Shown: one piece after another, positions 7,129 to 15,325 of the stretch | Numbering within the stretch: position 1 is the stretch's first letter | Layout: every line of letters starts with the position of its first letter | DNA from: Methylobacter sp. | Lineage (GTDB): Bacteria; Pseudomonadota; Gammaproteobacteria; Methylococcales; Methylomonadaceae | Assembly: GCA_023229605.1 (NCBI GenBank) | Contig: JALNYY010000032.1 | Span: 1-33,064 of the forward strand | DNA: 33,064 nucleotides | Reading direction: 5' to 3' | The notes under the pieces: generated by a model | The model's input: the letters and a program-made list of their open reading frames with translations, nothing else | What the model was told of the DNA's origin: nothing | The model's database searches: none | Position numbers and translations under genes: made by a program

Positions 7129-9444
7129 GTGATATCAATTAATAACCCCCACTCCGTCAAACATCTGTTCTTAGCATTAATCTGCTCTATTTTTGTCGGC
7201 GAAACACTGGTCATGTTGTTTATTGACAGGTTGCCGCCGCAGCTTTCACAATGGTGCGAAGCCTTGCTCGATGCAGCGTTGCTTTTGGCGTTGACCTTTC
7301 CCGCCATCTATTTTCTGGTAGTCCGCCCGCTTAAAACTCAATTAACCAAGCAGAAATATATGGAAGTTGAGCTTCAAATCGCGGCCACCGCCTTCGAATC
7401 CCAGGTAGGCATGGTCATAACCGACATCAATAATACCATTATCAAAGTCAACCAAGCTTTTATCAGGCTCACCGGCTATTCAAGAGAAGAGTTGATTAAC
7501 CGCAAGATGAATATATTAAACTCCGGCCATCATGATGCGGAATTTTACAATGCAATGTGGGCCAGCATTATCCATACCGGGGCATGGCAGGGTGAAATAT
7601 GGAATCGACTCAAAAATGGCGAACTGCATCCTGAATTCGTCACTATTACTGCGGTTAAGAATGATGACGGCAAGATTATCAATTTTGTTGCTACCTATAC
7701 CGACATTACCGAGCGTAAGGTTAAAGAGGAGAAACTCAATAATTTGGCTTTCTATGATCCGCTTACCCAGTTGCCTAACCGGGTTCTATTGGCAGACCGC
7801 ATGCATCAAACTTTGGCTCACTGCCGCCGCAACCAGGAAATTGCCGCTATCTGCATGGTTGACCTGGATGGTTTCAAAAAAGTCAACGATACGCTGGGTC
7901 ATGCATCAGGCGACCAACTGCTATGCGGTGTGGCCCAGCGAATACAAGAATGTATACGCCAGGATGACACCGCCGCCCGCTTAGGAGGCGATGAATTCGC
8001 TTTGCTCCTTGGCGGTTTCACAACAGTCAGGGAATGTGAACAGACATTGGAACGGATTATTGCTTCCGTAGCGGCTCCGTACCAGATATTCGGACAAATT
8101 GCGCATATTTCAGCCAGTATCGGCGTCACCCTGTTTCCGGAAGACAGCAGCGACCCGGATTTATTATTGCGCCATGCGGATCAGGTCATGTATGAGGTCA
8201 AGCAATCCGGCAAAAACGGTTATCAACTGTTTAATTCGGTATACGCAAAGCGCATTCAAGCTAATCTGGAGTTACTCAAGAAAATCGGTGCAGCATTGGC
8301 TGAAGGGCAGTTTGAACTTTACTACCAACCTATAGTTGATTGCCGCCAAGGCAAGGTAATAAGCGCGGAGGCGTTGGTGCGCTGGAATCATCCTATACTC
8401 GGCATACTGGCGCCGTCCGAATTCATTCCCGTGATTGAACACGACGACCTGATTATTGCCCTGGGCGAATGGACCATACAGGAAGCATTGCGGCAACTGA
8501 ATGAATGGCGTGAGGCAGGATTTAACATTCAGATCAGCGTCAATATTTCCTCCCGGCAACTGCACAATCAGGAGTTTTTACATCATCTGCAAGAATCGCT
8601 TGCCGGATATGATGTTGAAATCATCAAGCGACTGGAAATAGAAATTGTAGAAACGGCGGCATTGGAAAATTTGCTTGTCAGTAGCGAAGCCATCCACAGA
8701 TGCCGAGCTATGGGCGTCCGCGTTACACTGGACGACTTTGGCACCGGGTTTTCATCGCTGACCCACTTGAAGCATCTTGCCGCCGATGCCTTGAAAATCG
8801 ACCTGAGCTTTGTTTCCGGCATGCTGACAAATCCCGGAGACAAGGCGATTTTAGAGGGGATAATCGGTTTGGCGGCGTCTTTCCGACTACAGGTAATTGC
8901 CGAAGGTGCCGAGTTCATCGATCAGATATTAATGCTAATGAAACTGGGATGCGACGTTATGCAGGGTTACGGAATCGCCAGGCCCATGCCGGGAAAAAAA
9001 ATGCTTACCTGGATGGCGGAGTTTACGGCGGATCCGATGTGGGGTTTATCCGCCCCCCATTTAACTTCGCGGGGTTATTTCGAGCTGTTACAGGCGGAAG
9101 CCAATCACCACTATTGGATTGACCGGGTTATCGCCAATCTTGATGACCCGCGTGACCACACTAGCCCGGAAGCGCTGTTGGATTACCGGCAATGCCTTTT
9201 TGGCCAATGGTATTACAGCGAGGGCCAACGTCAATTTTGTAATATAAGCGAGTTTGATGCACTTGACGAAGTACATCAACGTATCCACCAGACCGCGGCT
9301 CGGCTCTGCGAACATTATAAGGCGGGTATGACAATTGAAGCTGATGCCGATAAAGTCCAATTGCAGGCGCTACAGCATAATTTGATCGGTCCTCTGCGTC
9401 ATTTGCGGGTTACACTCGCTGAACAATTACTCAAAGAGTCATAG
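7129..9444 (+). CDS. Membrane PAS-GGDEF-EAL protein with C-terminal CZB zinc-binding domain
   Basis: A 771-residue c-di-GMP turnover protein. Visible parts are: two membrane segments (about 12-32 and 45-65) framing a very short outer loop; a PAS domain (about 80-197); a GGDEF domain with an intact active site GGDEF (286-290) and an inhibitory I-site R277-x-x-D280 exactly five residues before it; and an EAL domain with EALVRWN (414-420), DDFGTGFS (535-542) and LKIDLSF. Both catalytic halves look competent. Residues about 655-765 match the chemoreceptor zinc-binding (CZB) fold: HHYW (660-663), CLFGQWYY with C689, and H716/H720. In E. coli DgcZ this domain binds zinc and sits N-terminal to GGDEF. 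The start is GTG with a poor ribosome site. The stop is 9 bp before a bacteriohemerythrin gene. Confidence 0.93.
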   Translation: MISINNPHSVKHLFLALICSIFVGETLVMLFIDRLPPQLSQWCEALLDAALLLALTFPAIYFLVVRPLKTQLTKQKYMEVELQIAATAFESQVGMVITDINNTIIKVNQAFIRLTGYSREELINRKMNILNSGHHDAEFYNAMWASIIHTGAWQGEIWNRLKNGELHPEFVTITAVKNDDGKIINFVATYTDITERKVKEEKLNNLAFYDPLTQLPNRVLLADRMHQTLAHCRRNQEIAAICMVDLDGFKKVNDTLGHASGDQLLCGVAQRIQECIRQDDTAARLGGDEFALLLGGFTTVRECEQTLERIIASVAAPYQIFGQIAHISASIGVTLFPEDSSDPDLLLRHADQVMYEVKQSGKNGYQLFNSVYAKRIQANLELLKKIGAALAEGQFELYYQPIVDCRQGKVISAEALVRWNHPILGILAPSEFIPVIEHDDLIIALGEWTIQEALRQLNEWREAGFNIQISVNISSRQLHNQEFLHHLQESLAGYDVEIIKRLEIEIVETAALENLLVSSEAIHRCRAMGVRVTLDDFGTGFSSLTHLKHLAADALKIDLSFVSGMLTNPGDKAILEGIIGLAASFRLQVIAEGAEFIDQILMLMKLGCDVMQGYGIARPMPGKKMLTWMAEFTADPMWGLSAPHLTSRGYFELLQAEANHHYWIDRVIANLDDPRDHTSPEALLDYRQCLFGQWYYSEGQRQFCNISEFDALDEVHQRIHQTAARLCEHYKAGMTIEADADKVQLQALQHNLIGPLRHLRVTLAEQLLKES

Positions 9445-9453
9445 AGAATACAT

Positions 9454-9903
9454 ATGGCCGATTATGATCTTATCGTATGGAATGACAGACTTGTCACCGG
9501 CATTGATAAAATCGATGAGCAGCATCAAATTCTCGTCAGCCTTTTCAATGAAGCAAACACCAAGCTGACCGCTAACAACAAGGCCGATTTTTTGGAACAA
9601 ATGACCCGGGATATGCTCATCTACGCCCTGTACCACTTCGAAGCCGAAGAGGAATTGATGCATAAATACGGCTACAGCGAGGAAAAAACTGAGGATGTCG
9701 AGACCCATATCCGGCAGCATCGCAGTTTCTCGGCTAAGGTGGTCGCCGTGCACAATGACATTAAAGCGGGGATTCTGATTTCGCGCGAAGATTTGCTTTC
9801 TTTCCTCAACAACTGGTTAATCAATCACATCCTGAACACCGACGAGCAACTGGCGGCTTTCCTGCTGGCATCGGACAAATACCGTTCTGACAATCAACGC
9901 TAA
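9454..9903 (+). CDS. Bacteriohemerythrin
   Basis: A 149-residue diiron, O2-binding four-helix protein. All seven expected ligands are visible: H24 (DEQHQ), H61 and E65 (HFEAEEE), H85 and H89 (HIRQH), and H125 and D130 (INHILNTDE). The start ATG lies 9 bp after the stop of the PAS-GGDEF-EAL-CZB gene, with AGAGAA just ahead of it, so the two are very likely cotranscribed. In methanotrophs a single-domain bacteriohemerythrin has been proposed to carry O2 to particulate methane monooxygenase. Next to a c-di-GMP enzyme, an O2/NO-sensing or buffering role is equally possible (inference). Confidence 0.95.
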   Translation: MADYDLIVWNDRLVTGIDKIDEQHQILVSLFNEANTKLTANNKADFLEQMTRDMLIYALYHFEAEEELMHKYGYSEEKTEDVETHIRQHRSFSAKVVAVHNDIKAGILISREDLLSFLNNWLINHILNTDEQLAAFLLASDKYRSDNQR

Positions 9904-9936
9904 TATAGATTTGGGATAGTAAAAGCTTTTTGAATT

Positions 9937-9969
9937 CCGGAATAGCCATACAATTGCTATTCGGTTTTT
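9937..9969 (+). terminator. Intrinsic terminator of the hemerythrin gene
   Basis: CCGGAATAGC (9937-9946) pairs with GCTATTCGG (9956-9964) with one bulged G, followed directly by T5 (9965-9969). It lies 34 bp after the hemerythrin stop. Confidence 0.8.
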
Positions 9970-10005
9970 ATACTGGGGAAACGGATTCGTAAGGGGAGGG
10001 CTTAC

Positions 10006-10041
10006 ACCATATCAGGAAACCGGATGGCATCCTGATATGGT
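10006..10041. repeat. Perfect 12-bp inverted repeat, probable end of the minus-strand transcript
   Basis: ACCATATCAGGA (10006-10017) and TCCTGATATGGT (10030-10041) form a perfect stem with a 12-nt loop, 10 bp after the stop of the minus-strand gene at 10052. No T-run follows on either strand, so it is either a non-canonical terminator or a 3'-protective hairpin. Confidence 0.6.
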
Positions 10042-10051
10042 CAGGTGAAGA

Positions 10052-10438
10052 TTAGATTAAGCTTTTCAAAGCTTCAAACTTTTTGGCTGCATCTTTTAAT
10101 GCTTCTTCGGCTTCTTTTACCTTACCTTCCTGAGCAAGTTTTCTGGCTGCTTTCAAAACGTTATTGGCTTTTGAACGTGCAATATCAACTTTATCGTTAG
10201 CATTGATTTCTTTACTTCCATCCGATGCTTCTTTGATAAGGTCGGCAAGTGCATCGCCTTCTGTGCCGCTAGTAATAGCGTCAAGCGCTACTTTAATTTT
10301 TCCGACTACCAAATCAATTGCATCAGCAGGAGCGTATGTAATTCTGCCTTTATCGGTTTCAGCCAATACTGAAGTTGAAACAGCGCCGATAGAAGCTGCA
10401 ATTAATAAGGACAGTAAGATTTTTTTTAAGATTTTCAT
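10052..10438 (-). CDS. Small exported helical protein, paralogue A
   Basis: 128 residues. The N-terminus MKILKKILLSLLIAASIGAV with a later VLA-E boundary (about residue 26) is a clear Sec signal peptide with a signal peptidase I site. The mature part is almost entirely charged and helical, rich in Ala, Lys and Glu, without cysteine. Its last 45 residues (KANNVLKAARKLAQEGKVKE and following) look like one TPR-like helical hairpin. The next gene upstream on this strand encodes a clear paralogue (shared signal peptide, and RAN-LKVAR / KEAEE-LK patterns), so the pair arose by tandem duplication. A periplasmic location is likely. I do not recognise a named family. SmbP-type small periplasmic proteins have a similar build, but the His repeats of SmbP are missing here. 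Confidence 0.85.
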   Translation of the reverse strand: MKILKKILLSLLIAASIGAVSTSVLAETDKGRITYAPADAIDLVVGKIKVALDAITSGTEGDALADLIKEASDGSKEINANDKVDIARSKANNVLKAARKLAQEGKVKEAEEALKDAAKKFEALKSLI

Positions 10439-10600
10439 ATTGAACTCGACCTCAAGTCATTGTTATTTTTTAATTAAATTGGCTGTGCGGCTATTAATGA
10501 TAATAGCCTTATACCGAAAGGGATTTTAACACATATCGAAACTTCTCAACCAGCTGTGGAGCGGTGAAAAGAATGATTTTTAGCGAGTTTTATTTTTGAG

Positions 10601-10643
10601 TTTAAAATCAGATTCGATAACATTACTAAATAATCGAATCTGA
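10601..10643 (-). terminator. Intrinsic terminator for exported paralogue B
   Basis: On the minus strand TCAGATTCGAT (10643-10633) pairs with ATCGAATCTGA (10618-10608), an 11-bp perfect stem followed by UUUUAAA (from 10607 down). It lies 16 bp after the stop of the gene at 10659-11054, so the two paralogues are separate transcription units. Confidence 0.75.
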
Positions 10644-10658
10644 CCTAACAGCGGTTTG

Positions 10659-11054
10659 TTATTTATGTGCTGCGTCGTAAGTTACTTTCATTTCTTTAAA
10701 TTGAGCTAAAGAAGCCTTTAATACTTCTTCCGCTTCTTTAGTATTACCATTTTCAAAAGCTTCACGAGCCACTCTCAATTTATCATTGGCTCTTTGACGA
10801 AGGCGTTCAGTCAGTTCATAACGAAACTCTTTTTGTAATTGGCGAGCTTCAGCAATGGCGGTTAGAGTGTCTTCTTTGCTGCCGCTTTTTTCGATTAAGC
10901 TGATCGCTTCTTCGATTTTAGCAATCGTACCTTCAGCCGCTTCTCTAACTACGGCATTCGGATCTTTCTTTTCAGCAGCAAAAGCAGTTGATGAAATTGC
11001 AGCCACAGACATTGCCATAGCAAGAGAAATTACGATCTTTTTAAGTATTTTCAT
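10659..11054 (-). CDS. Small exported helical protein, paralogue B
   Basis: 131 residues. Signal peptide MKILKKIVISLAMAMSVAAI with cleavage near AFA-AEKK (about residue 27), followed by a charged, all-helical mature region. The stretch RANDKLRVAREAFENGNTKE and the following AEEVLKASLAQFKEMK aligns with the C-terminal half of the neighbouring paralogue A, and the MKILKKI start is identical. The middle part (EKSGSKEDTLTAIAEARQLQ) is less similar. It has its own terminator downstream. Exported to the periplasm (inference from the signal peptide). Function not recognised. The two paralogues may be abundant stress or envelope proteins, but nothing in the sequence proves that. Confidence 0.85.
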   Translation of the reverse strand: MKILKKIVISLAMAMSVAAISSTAFAAEKKDPNAVVREAAEGTIAKIEEAISLIEKSGSKEDTLTAIAEARQLQKEFRYELTERLRQRANDKLRVAREAFENGNTKEAEEVLKASLAQFKEMKVTYDAAHK

Positions 11055-11225
11055 TGATTATAAAACCTATATTGTTGATATTTTGTGTCAGCATAACGAT
11101 TAGAATGAGAGTTTATGCAAAAAGCAAGAATCCAACATAATGAATGGCTAATGCCGCGCTGCATTCTAGCATAGAAAAAATTAATAACTTACCTTTTTAC
11201 TATGAAATGATGCAGTTTTGGAACA

Positions 11226-11251
11226 ATAAAAACCATTGTAAATCAATGGTT
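11226..11251 (-). terminator. Terminator of the DUF4124-SDR-CPxCG operon
   Basis: Read on the minus strand, AACCATTG-ATTTA-CAATGGTT is a perfect 8-bp hairpin followed by TTTATTG, giving a T5 run that includes the end of the stem. It is 63 bp downstream of the last gene of the operon (stop at 11314). The rest of the 259-bp gap up to 11314 shows no gene. Confidence 0.65.
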
Positions 11252-11313
11252 ATAAAGTCTTCCAAAAGCATACGCTTTGTTACGCAGATGTGAATTAAAT
11301 CTGGAGTGCGGAA

Positions 11314-11505
11314 TTATTCATCATCTCTTTTGACGTCAAGAACCATTTCCCCCGCTTCATCTTCAGACACAATAAATAAAATCGGCGCACAGCAAACCGA
11401 ACAGTCTTCGTAATATTGCTGCGGCCCGGAATACGTATCTACCAATACATCCAGCGATTCGCCGCAATAGGGACAAGTGATGATAATTTCATCCGGATCG
11501 TGCAT
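11314..11505 (-). CDS. CPxCG-type cysteine-rich small zinc-ribbon protein
   Basis: 63 residues, acidic, with CPYCG (C11, C14) and DCSVCC (C35, C38, C39). This is the pattern of the CPXCG cysteine-rich protein family, a single zinc ribbon of unknown function. Length and motif spacing fit the family. It is the last gene of a minus-strand operon: its ATG lies 2 bp after the SDR stop. A zinc-binding regulatory or chaperone-like role is only a guess. Confidence 0.85.
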   Translation of the reverse strand: MHDPDEIIITCPYCGESLDVLVDTYSGPQQYYEDCSVCCAPILFIVSEDEAGEMVLDVKRDDE

Positions 11506-11507
11506 GG

Positions 11508-12338
11508 CTAAACCTTTCTGAGTAGGGCATCCAGCCAGGACATGGGCAGAATGCGTTTAAGAATTGCAAATAAATACGTTGGAAAAGTGACGTAATAACG
11601 CATTTTGGGTTGCCTGGCTTCCAGCGCATGAATGACTTTTTTGGTGACGGCAAAAGCCGGCAAGGTAAACGGAGCCGCCGCTCCTTCCTTTTGCAAGCGG
11701 GCTTCCATCGCTTTATAGGTTTCTTGGTGGTGACTGTGCGTTGGATCTATATTTTTCTTGTACAGGGCAAAAGCATTTTTTCTAAAGTCGCTCAAGATCG
11801 GCCCCGGTTCAATCAACGAGATATGAATATTAGTGCCGTAAAGCTCCAGGCGTAAAGTATCGGCCAAACCTTCCAGAGCAAACTTGCTGGCATTGTAAGC
11901 GCCCCGATAAGTCATGGCGACGAATCCCAACACTGAGCTGTTATAGATAATCCGGCCGTGCCCTTGTTTGCGCATTAAGGGGATGATCAGGTTAGTCAAT
12001 TCATGAGTGCCGAACAGATTGGTTTCAAATTGGAATCGCAGCACATCGCGGCTTAAATCCTCAACAGCGCCCGGTTGACCGAAAGCGCCGTTGTTAAACA
12101 GCGCGTCGATTTTCCCGCCGGTTAGTTCAACCGCCAAACCGACTGCCTGTTGAATGTTGTCGCTGTCAGCCAAATCCAGCCGAATTGCGGTAAAACCTTC
12201 CTGCTGCAACCTGATCACATCTTCCGGGTTTCTTGCTGTAGCGATAACGTTATGACCACGTTTTTTTAATCCAACGGCTGTAGTGTAACCAATGCCGGTA
12301 GAGCAGCCGGTGATCAATATTGTTTTGGGTGAGTTCAT
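11508..12338 (-). CDS. Short-chain dehydrogenase/reductase (SDR)
   Basis: 276 residues with a classical SDR Rossmann fold: dinucleotide motif TGCSTGIG (10-17), FNNGA (81-85; the usual form is NNAG), a serine at about 135 (NSS), and the catalytic Y148-x-x-x-K152 (YNASK). The arginine in TARNPED fits an NADP preference. Overall it resembles the E. coli YbbO-like or retinol-dehydrogenase-like branch acting on aldehydes or ketones. The substrate cannot be told from the sequence. A C-terminal hydrophobic stretch (YVTFPTYLFAILKRILPMSW) may give membrane association. It sits between the DUF4124 gene (8 bp upstream) and the CPxCG gene (2 bp downstream), in one operon. Confidence 0.93.
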   Translation of the reverse strand: MNSPKTILITGCSTGIGYTTAVGLKKRGHNVIATARNPEDVIRLQQEGFTAIRLDLADSDNIQQAVGLAVELTGGKIDALFNNGAFGQPGAVEDLSRDVLRFQFETNLFGTHELTNLIIPLMRKQGHGRIIYNSSVLGFVAMTYRGAYNASKFALEGLADTLRLELYGTNIHISLIEPGPILSDFRKNAFALYKKNIDPTHSHHQETYKAMEARLQKEGAAAPFTLPAFAVTKKVIHALEARQPKMRYYVTFPTYLFAILKRILPMSWLDALLRKV

Positions 12339-12346
12339 TTAGGGAA

Positions 12347-12922
12347 TTACCTGATTATTTCCTGCTCGGTAAAATAGAAGATCTTTCCGCTGCTGCAATC
12401 GACTGAGAAAACCAATGTTTTCTTGGTGCTTTTTCCATCCAGTTCAGATCCCTCAACACGAGTGCATAGCCCTGAAGCCAAAGCTTTTTCTGCAGCTTGT
12501 CTTCTTAAGCGTTCAATATCGGGGAGCCTGCTCTGGAAGTTTTTGACTAAATTGGGCAATTGATCGAAAACATAAGGCGGGATAGCAAACGCTGAGAATT
12601 TATCAGGATTATTTTTAATAAGAAACTGATTTTTTGCACTTTCACTCATCGCGTCTTGTTTAAGCTGGTTCTGTTTTTTCAGTAATTGCTCTTGCTCGAG
12701 TTTTTCATCCTGTTTTTTTTGTTCTAAAGCCAGCTTCTCATGATCCAGCCCGTCGGAAGAGTTAGTGGTCCCTGTTTTGACATTAATTTGTACGGTTTTA
12801 TGCTGCTGATCGCAGGGTTTTGATTGGTAATTTGTCTTGCCGTTGACATCCGTACATTTGTAAACCCCTGCAAAAGTACAGACGGAAAAAAGGCTTCCTA
12901 AAATAAGCAGTGTAAATCTCAT
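12347..12922 (-). CDS. Exported DUF4124 domain protein
   Basis: 191 residues. Signal peptide MRFTLLILGSLFSVCTFAG, then the DUF4124 pattern VYKCTDVNGKTNYQSKPC (an xYxWxDxxGxxxYsdxPC-like module with two conserved cysteines), followed by a long Gln/Lys/Glu-rich probable coiled coil (about 62-100) and a C-terminal segment with two more cysteines (CTRVEG, VDCSSGK). The four cysteines suggest disulfides in the periplasm. It is the first gene of the minus-strand operon with the SDR and CPxCG genes. Specific function unknown. Confidence 0.88.
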   Translation of the reverse strand: MRFTLLILGSLFSVCTFAGVYKCTDVNGKTNYQSKPCDQQHKTVQINVKTGTTNSSDGLDHEKLALEQKKQDEKLEQEQLLKKQNQLKQDAMSESAKNQFLIKNNPDKFSAFAIPPYVFDQLPNLVKNFQSRLPDIERLRRQAAEKALASGLCTRVEGSELDGKSTKKTLVFSVDCSSGKIFYFTEQEIIR

Positions 12923-13388
12923 GTTTTTTCCTCGGTTGCTCTACCGTAAACAGCAATTCGAAAGAGTATAGGTGATAAAGGCTATAGGGTAGATTTTTTG
13001 TTTGGAGTAATAACAATAAATTAAAAAACATAAAATCAACTACTATTATTAGCTCAGCGTAAACTTGTTGATAAGCTGTTTTTTATATTTAGAATCAATA
13101 TCTTGATGCATATGCTAAGGTGCTGTTAAGGTTATCCCCATCTTGTGTGTAGATTGTGGATAACCAAAGTTTCAATATTATCCACATGCTCATCCACAGC
13201 TTATTAAGAATTTCTTAACAGATTTAGTCTATGTTGTGTCCGGCCATAACTGTATAAAATAGACAATCTTTCATTGAAAAAATGATTTTCAGACAATATA
13301 TCTGTCGGATAAAAACCTGCCTGGTGCTTAATGTGTAAGGCTTTCGTACTGTGGATCTAAAAATGAACAACATCATGTCAGGACAATT
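12923..13388. other. AT-rich intergenic region with a cluster of DnaA-box-like 9-mers
   Basis: No gene is supported in this 466-bp divergent gap. It holds two exact DnaA boxes, TTATCCACA at 13178-13186 (plus) and 13155-13163 (minus, as TGTGGATAA). It also holds three copies with one mismatch: TTATCCCCA 13132-13140, TCATCCACA 13190-13198, and TTATCAACA 13066-13074 (minus). The flanks are very AT-rich (13015-13100 and 13200-13225). Such clustering is typical of replication origins or of DnaA-titrating or DnaA-regulated promoter regions. dnaA, dnaN, gidA and rpmH are not in this window. Genes run away from it on both sides (minus to the left, plus to the right). The moxR promoter must lie in its right part; TATAAAAT at 13253-13260 is a candidate -10 without a good -35. 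Confidence 0.55.
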
Positions 13389-14381
13389 ATGTTAGAAAAA
13401 AACGGCAATAAAAACACCGTTCAACCGGCATTAATTCGGTTGAAAAACTATATTAATCAGGAGATTATCGGCCAGGATGTGCTGGTTGAGCGGATGCTGA
13501 TCGGGCTGTTGGCTGACGGCCATATTCTGGTCGAAGGCGCTCCTGGGCTCGCCAAGACCAGGGCCATCAACGTGTTAAGCAAAGGCATACAAGGCGATTT
13601 TCATCGGGTGCAGTTCACTCCTGATTTATTGCCGGCCGATTTAACCGGAACTGAAATTTACCGTCCGCAACAAGGCACTTTTGAATTCCAAAAGGGACCT
13701 TTGTTCCATAACCTGATACTGGCCGATGAAATCAACCGGTCGCCGGCGAAAGTACAGGCGGCGTTACTGGAAGCCATGGCCGAGCGCCAAATAACCGTAG
13801 GCCAGGCGACTTATCCGTTGCCAAAATTGTTTATGGTGATGGCGACGCAAAATCCTATCGAACAGGAAGGCACTTATCCGTTGCCGGAAGCACAGCTGGA
13901 TCGCTTTTTACTGCATATAAAAATCGACTATCCAAAAGCGCAACATGAAAAAAACATTTTGCATTTGGCCAGAACGGAAGCGCGTTCGGGTCCGGTAAAA
14001 AATGGCGAACAGTTCGAGCCGCTTGAGCAAAAGACCTTGTTTGTTGCACGTAATGAGGTGCTGGATTTGCATATGGCGGAAAGCCTTGAAAACTATCTGC
14101 TGCAAATTATTCTGGCGACCCGCAATCCTGCGGCCTACGGAAAGGATCTGGCAGTTTGGCTGCAATACGGCGCAAGTCCCAGAGCCAGCATAGCATTGGA
14201 TCGTTGTTCCAGAGCCAAAGCCTGGCTGGCGCAACGCGACTTTGTCAGTCCGGAAGACATTCAAGACATGGCTTTTGATGTGTTGCGGCATCGCTTGATT
14301 CTGTCTTACGAAGCCGAGGCGGAAGGCATCACTACCGACTATTTCATTAAAGAACTTATTGCCAGAGTCGCCGTACCTTGA
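13389..14381 (+). CDS. moxR: MoxR-family AAA+ ATPase
   Basis: 330 residues, the normal MoxR length. Walker A GAPGLAKT (50-57), Walker B LILADEINR (109-117), sensor region ATQNPIEQEGTYPLPEAQLDRF, and a C-terminal lid. MoxR ATPases act as chaperones that load or activate VWA-domain partners. AGGAC just ahead of the ATG serves as ribosome site. It heads a six-gene run with 4-bp overlaps or no gaps up to the batB/C gene, so it should work with the DUF58 and VWA proteins encoded next. Confidence 0.95.
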   Translation: MLEKNGNKNTVQPALIRLKNYINQEIIGQDVLVERMLIGLLADGHILVEGAPGLAKTRAINVLSKGIQGDFHRVQFTPDLLPADLTGTEIYRPQQGTFEFQKGPLFHNLILADEINRSPAKVQAALLEAMAERQITVGQATYPLPKLFMVMATQNPIEQEGTYPLPEAQLDRFLLHIKIDYPKAQHEKNILHLARTEARSGPVKNGEQFEPLEQKTLFVARNEVLDLHMAESLENYLLQIILATRNPAAYGKDLAVWLQYGASPRASIALDRCSRAKAWLAQRDFVSPEDIQDMAFDVLRHRLILSYEAEAEGITTDYFIKELIARVAVP

Positions 14382-15325
14382 TGATTTTTGGTAAACAAAC
14401 TGTCCCGGCGGACAGCTCGGCCGACGAATTGATTTCAGTGTCGTTAAAAACACTGATCGATTTGGCGAGACCTGCGGCGGGCGTAAAACTGAAACATTCG
14501 GCTATACGTTCCGGGCAAAGCGGCGGTTATGTGTCCCGGTTCAAGGGGCGCGGCATGGAGTTTGAAGAAGCCCGGGTTTATCAATCGGGCGATGACATAC
14601 GCAGTATCGATTGGCGGGTTACCGCGCGCACCGGCGAACCTCATACTAAAATGTTCCGCGAAGAACGGGAAAGGCCTGTGTTTATTTCCGTGGATGACCG
14701 CCCCGCTATGCACTTTGCTACGCGCGGCGTGTTTAAATCGGTGCTGGCGGCCAAACTTGCCGGTTTGTTGGCCTGGGCGGCCCAGCATCACGGCGACAGA
14801 ATCGGCGGGCAGATATTTACCGGCGATGTGTGCCGTGAATTAAAACCGCAAAACGGCAAACATGCCGTATTGCGGTTTTTAAATGCAATCAGTTTTAATA
14901 GCCTGGAGGGGGCGGTAGGCCAGGCCCAAGCGGAGATTAAAGACGCTTCTACAATTACTTTGGAGCATGTATTGGCAAGGCTTATCCAGCATGCCCGCCC
15001 CGGCAGCCTGGTTTATATTATCAGTGATTTTCGCGGCATTAATGACCAGACTGAAACCTATCTGGCAAAGCTGTCGAGGCATTGCGAGGTGGTGTTGGTT
15101 TTTGTTTACGATCCGCTGGAAAGCCATTTGCCGGAAAAAGGCCGTTATCGTTTTACCGACGATGAACGGGATGTGGTTGTTGATACCGGCGATCGGCAGC
15201 GATTGTTAAAATATCAACAACATTTTACCCGGAGACTGCATCAGCTGGAGCAGATCGCAAAAAAATTGGGTCTGGCGTTTATTCAATGCAGCACCACAGA
15301 CGATCCGATACAACGTTTAAGATAA
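14378..15325 (+). CDS. DUF58 protein of the MoxR-Bat operon
   Basis: 315 residues. The hallmark DUF58 block lies at about 55-100 (FKGRGMEFEEARVYQSGDD followed by IRSIDWRVTARTGEP and FREERERP), leading into a VWA-like region (VFISVDDRPAMHF). It lacks the two N-terminal membrane helices of longer DUF58 proteins, so it is probably cytosolic, as is usual for the copy next to moxR. The start overlaps the moxR stop in ATGA. It is thought to bridge MoxR and the VWA proteins; no enzymatic activity is known. Confidence 0.93.
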   Translation: MMIFGKQTVPADSSADELISVSLKTLIDLARPAAGVKLKHSAIRSGQSGGYVSRFKGRGMEFEEARVYQSGDDIRSIDWRVTARTGEPHTKMFREERERPVFISVDDRPAMHFATRGVFKSVLAAKLAGLLAWAAQHHGDRIGGQIFTGDVCRELKPQNGKHAVLRFLNAISFNSLEGAVGQAQAEIKDASTITLEHVLARLIQHARPGSLVYIISDFRGINDQTETYLAKLSRHCEVVLVFVYDPLESHLPEKGRYRFTDDERDVVVDTGDRQRLLKYQQHFTRRLHQLEQIAKKLGLAFIQCSTTDDPIQRLR

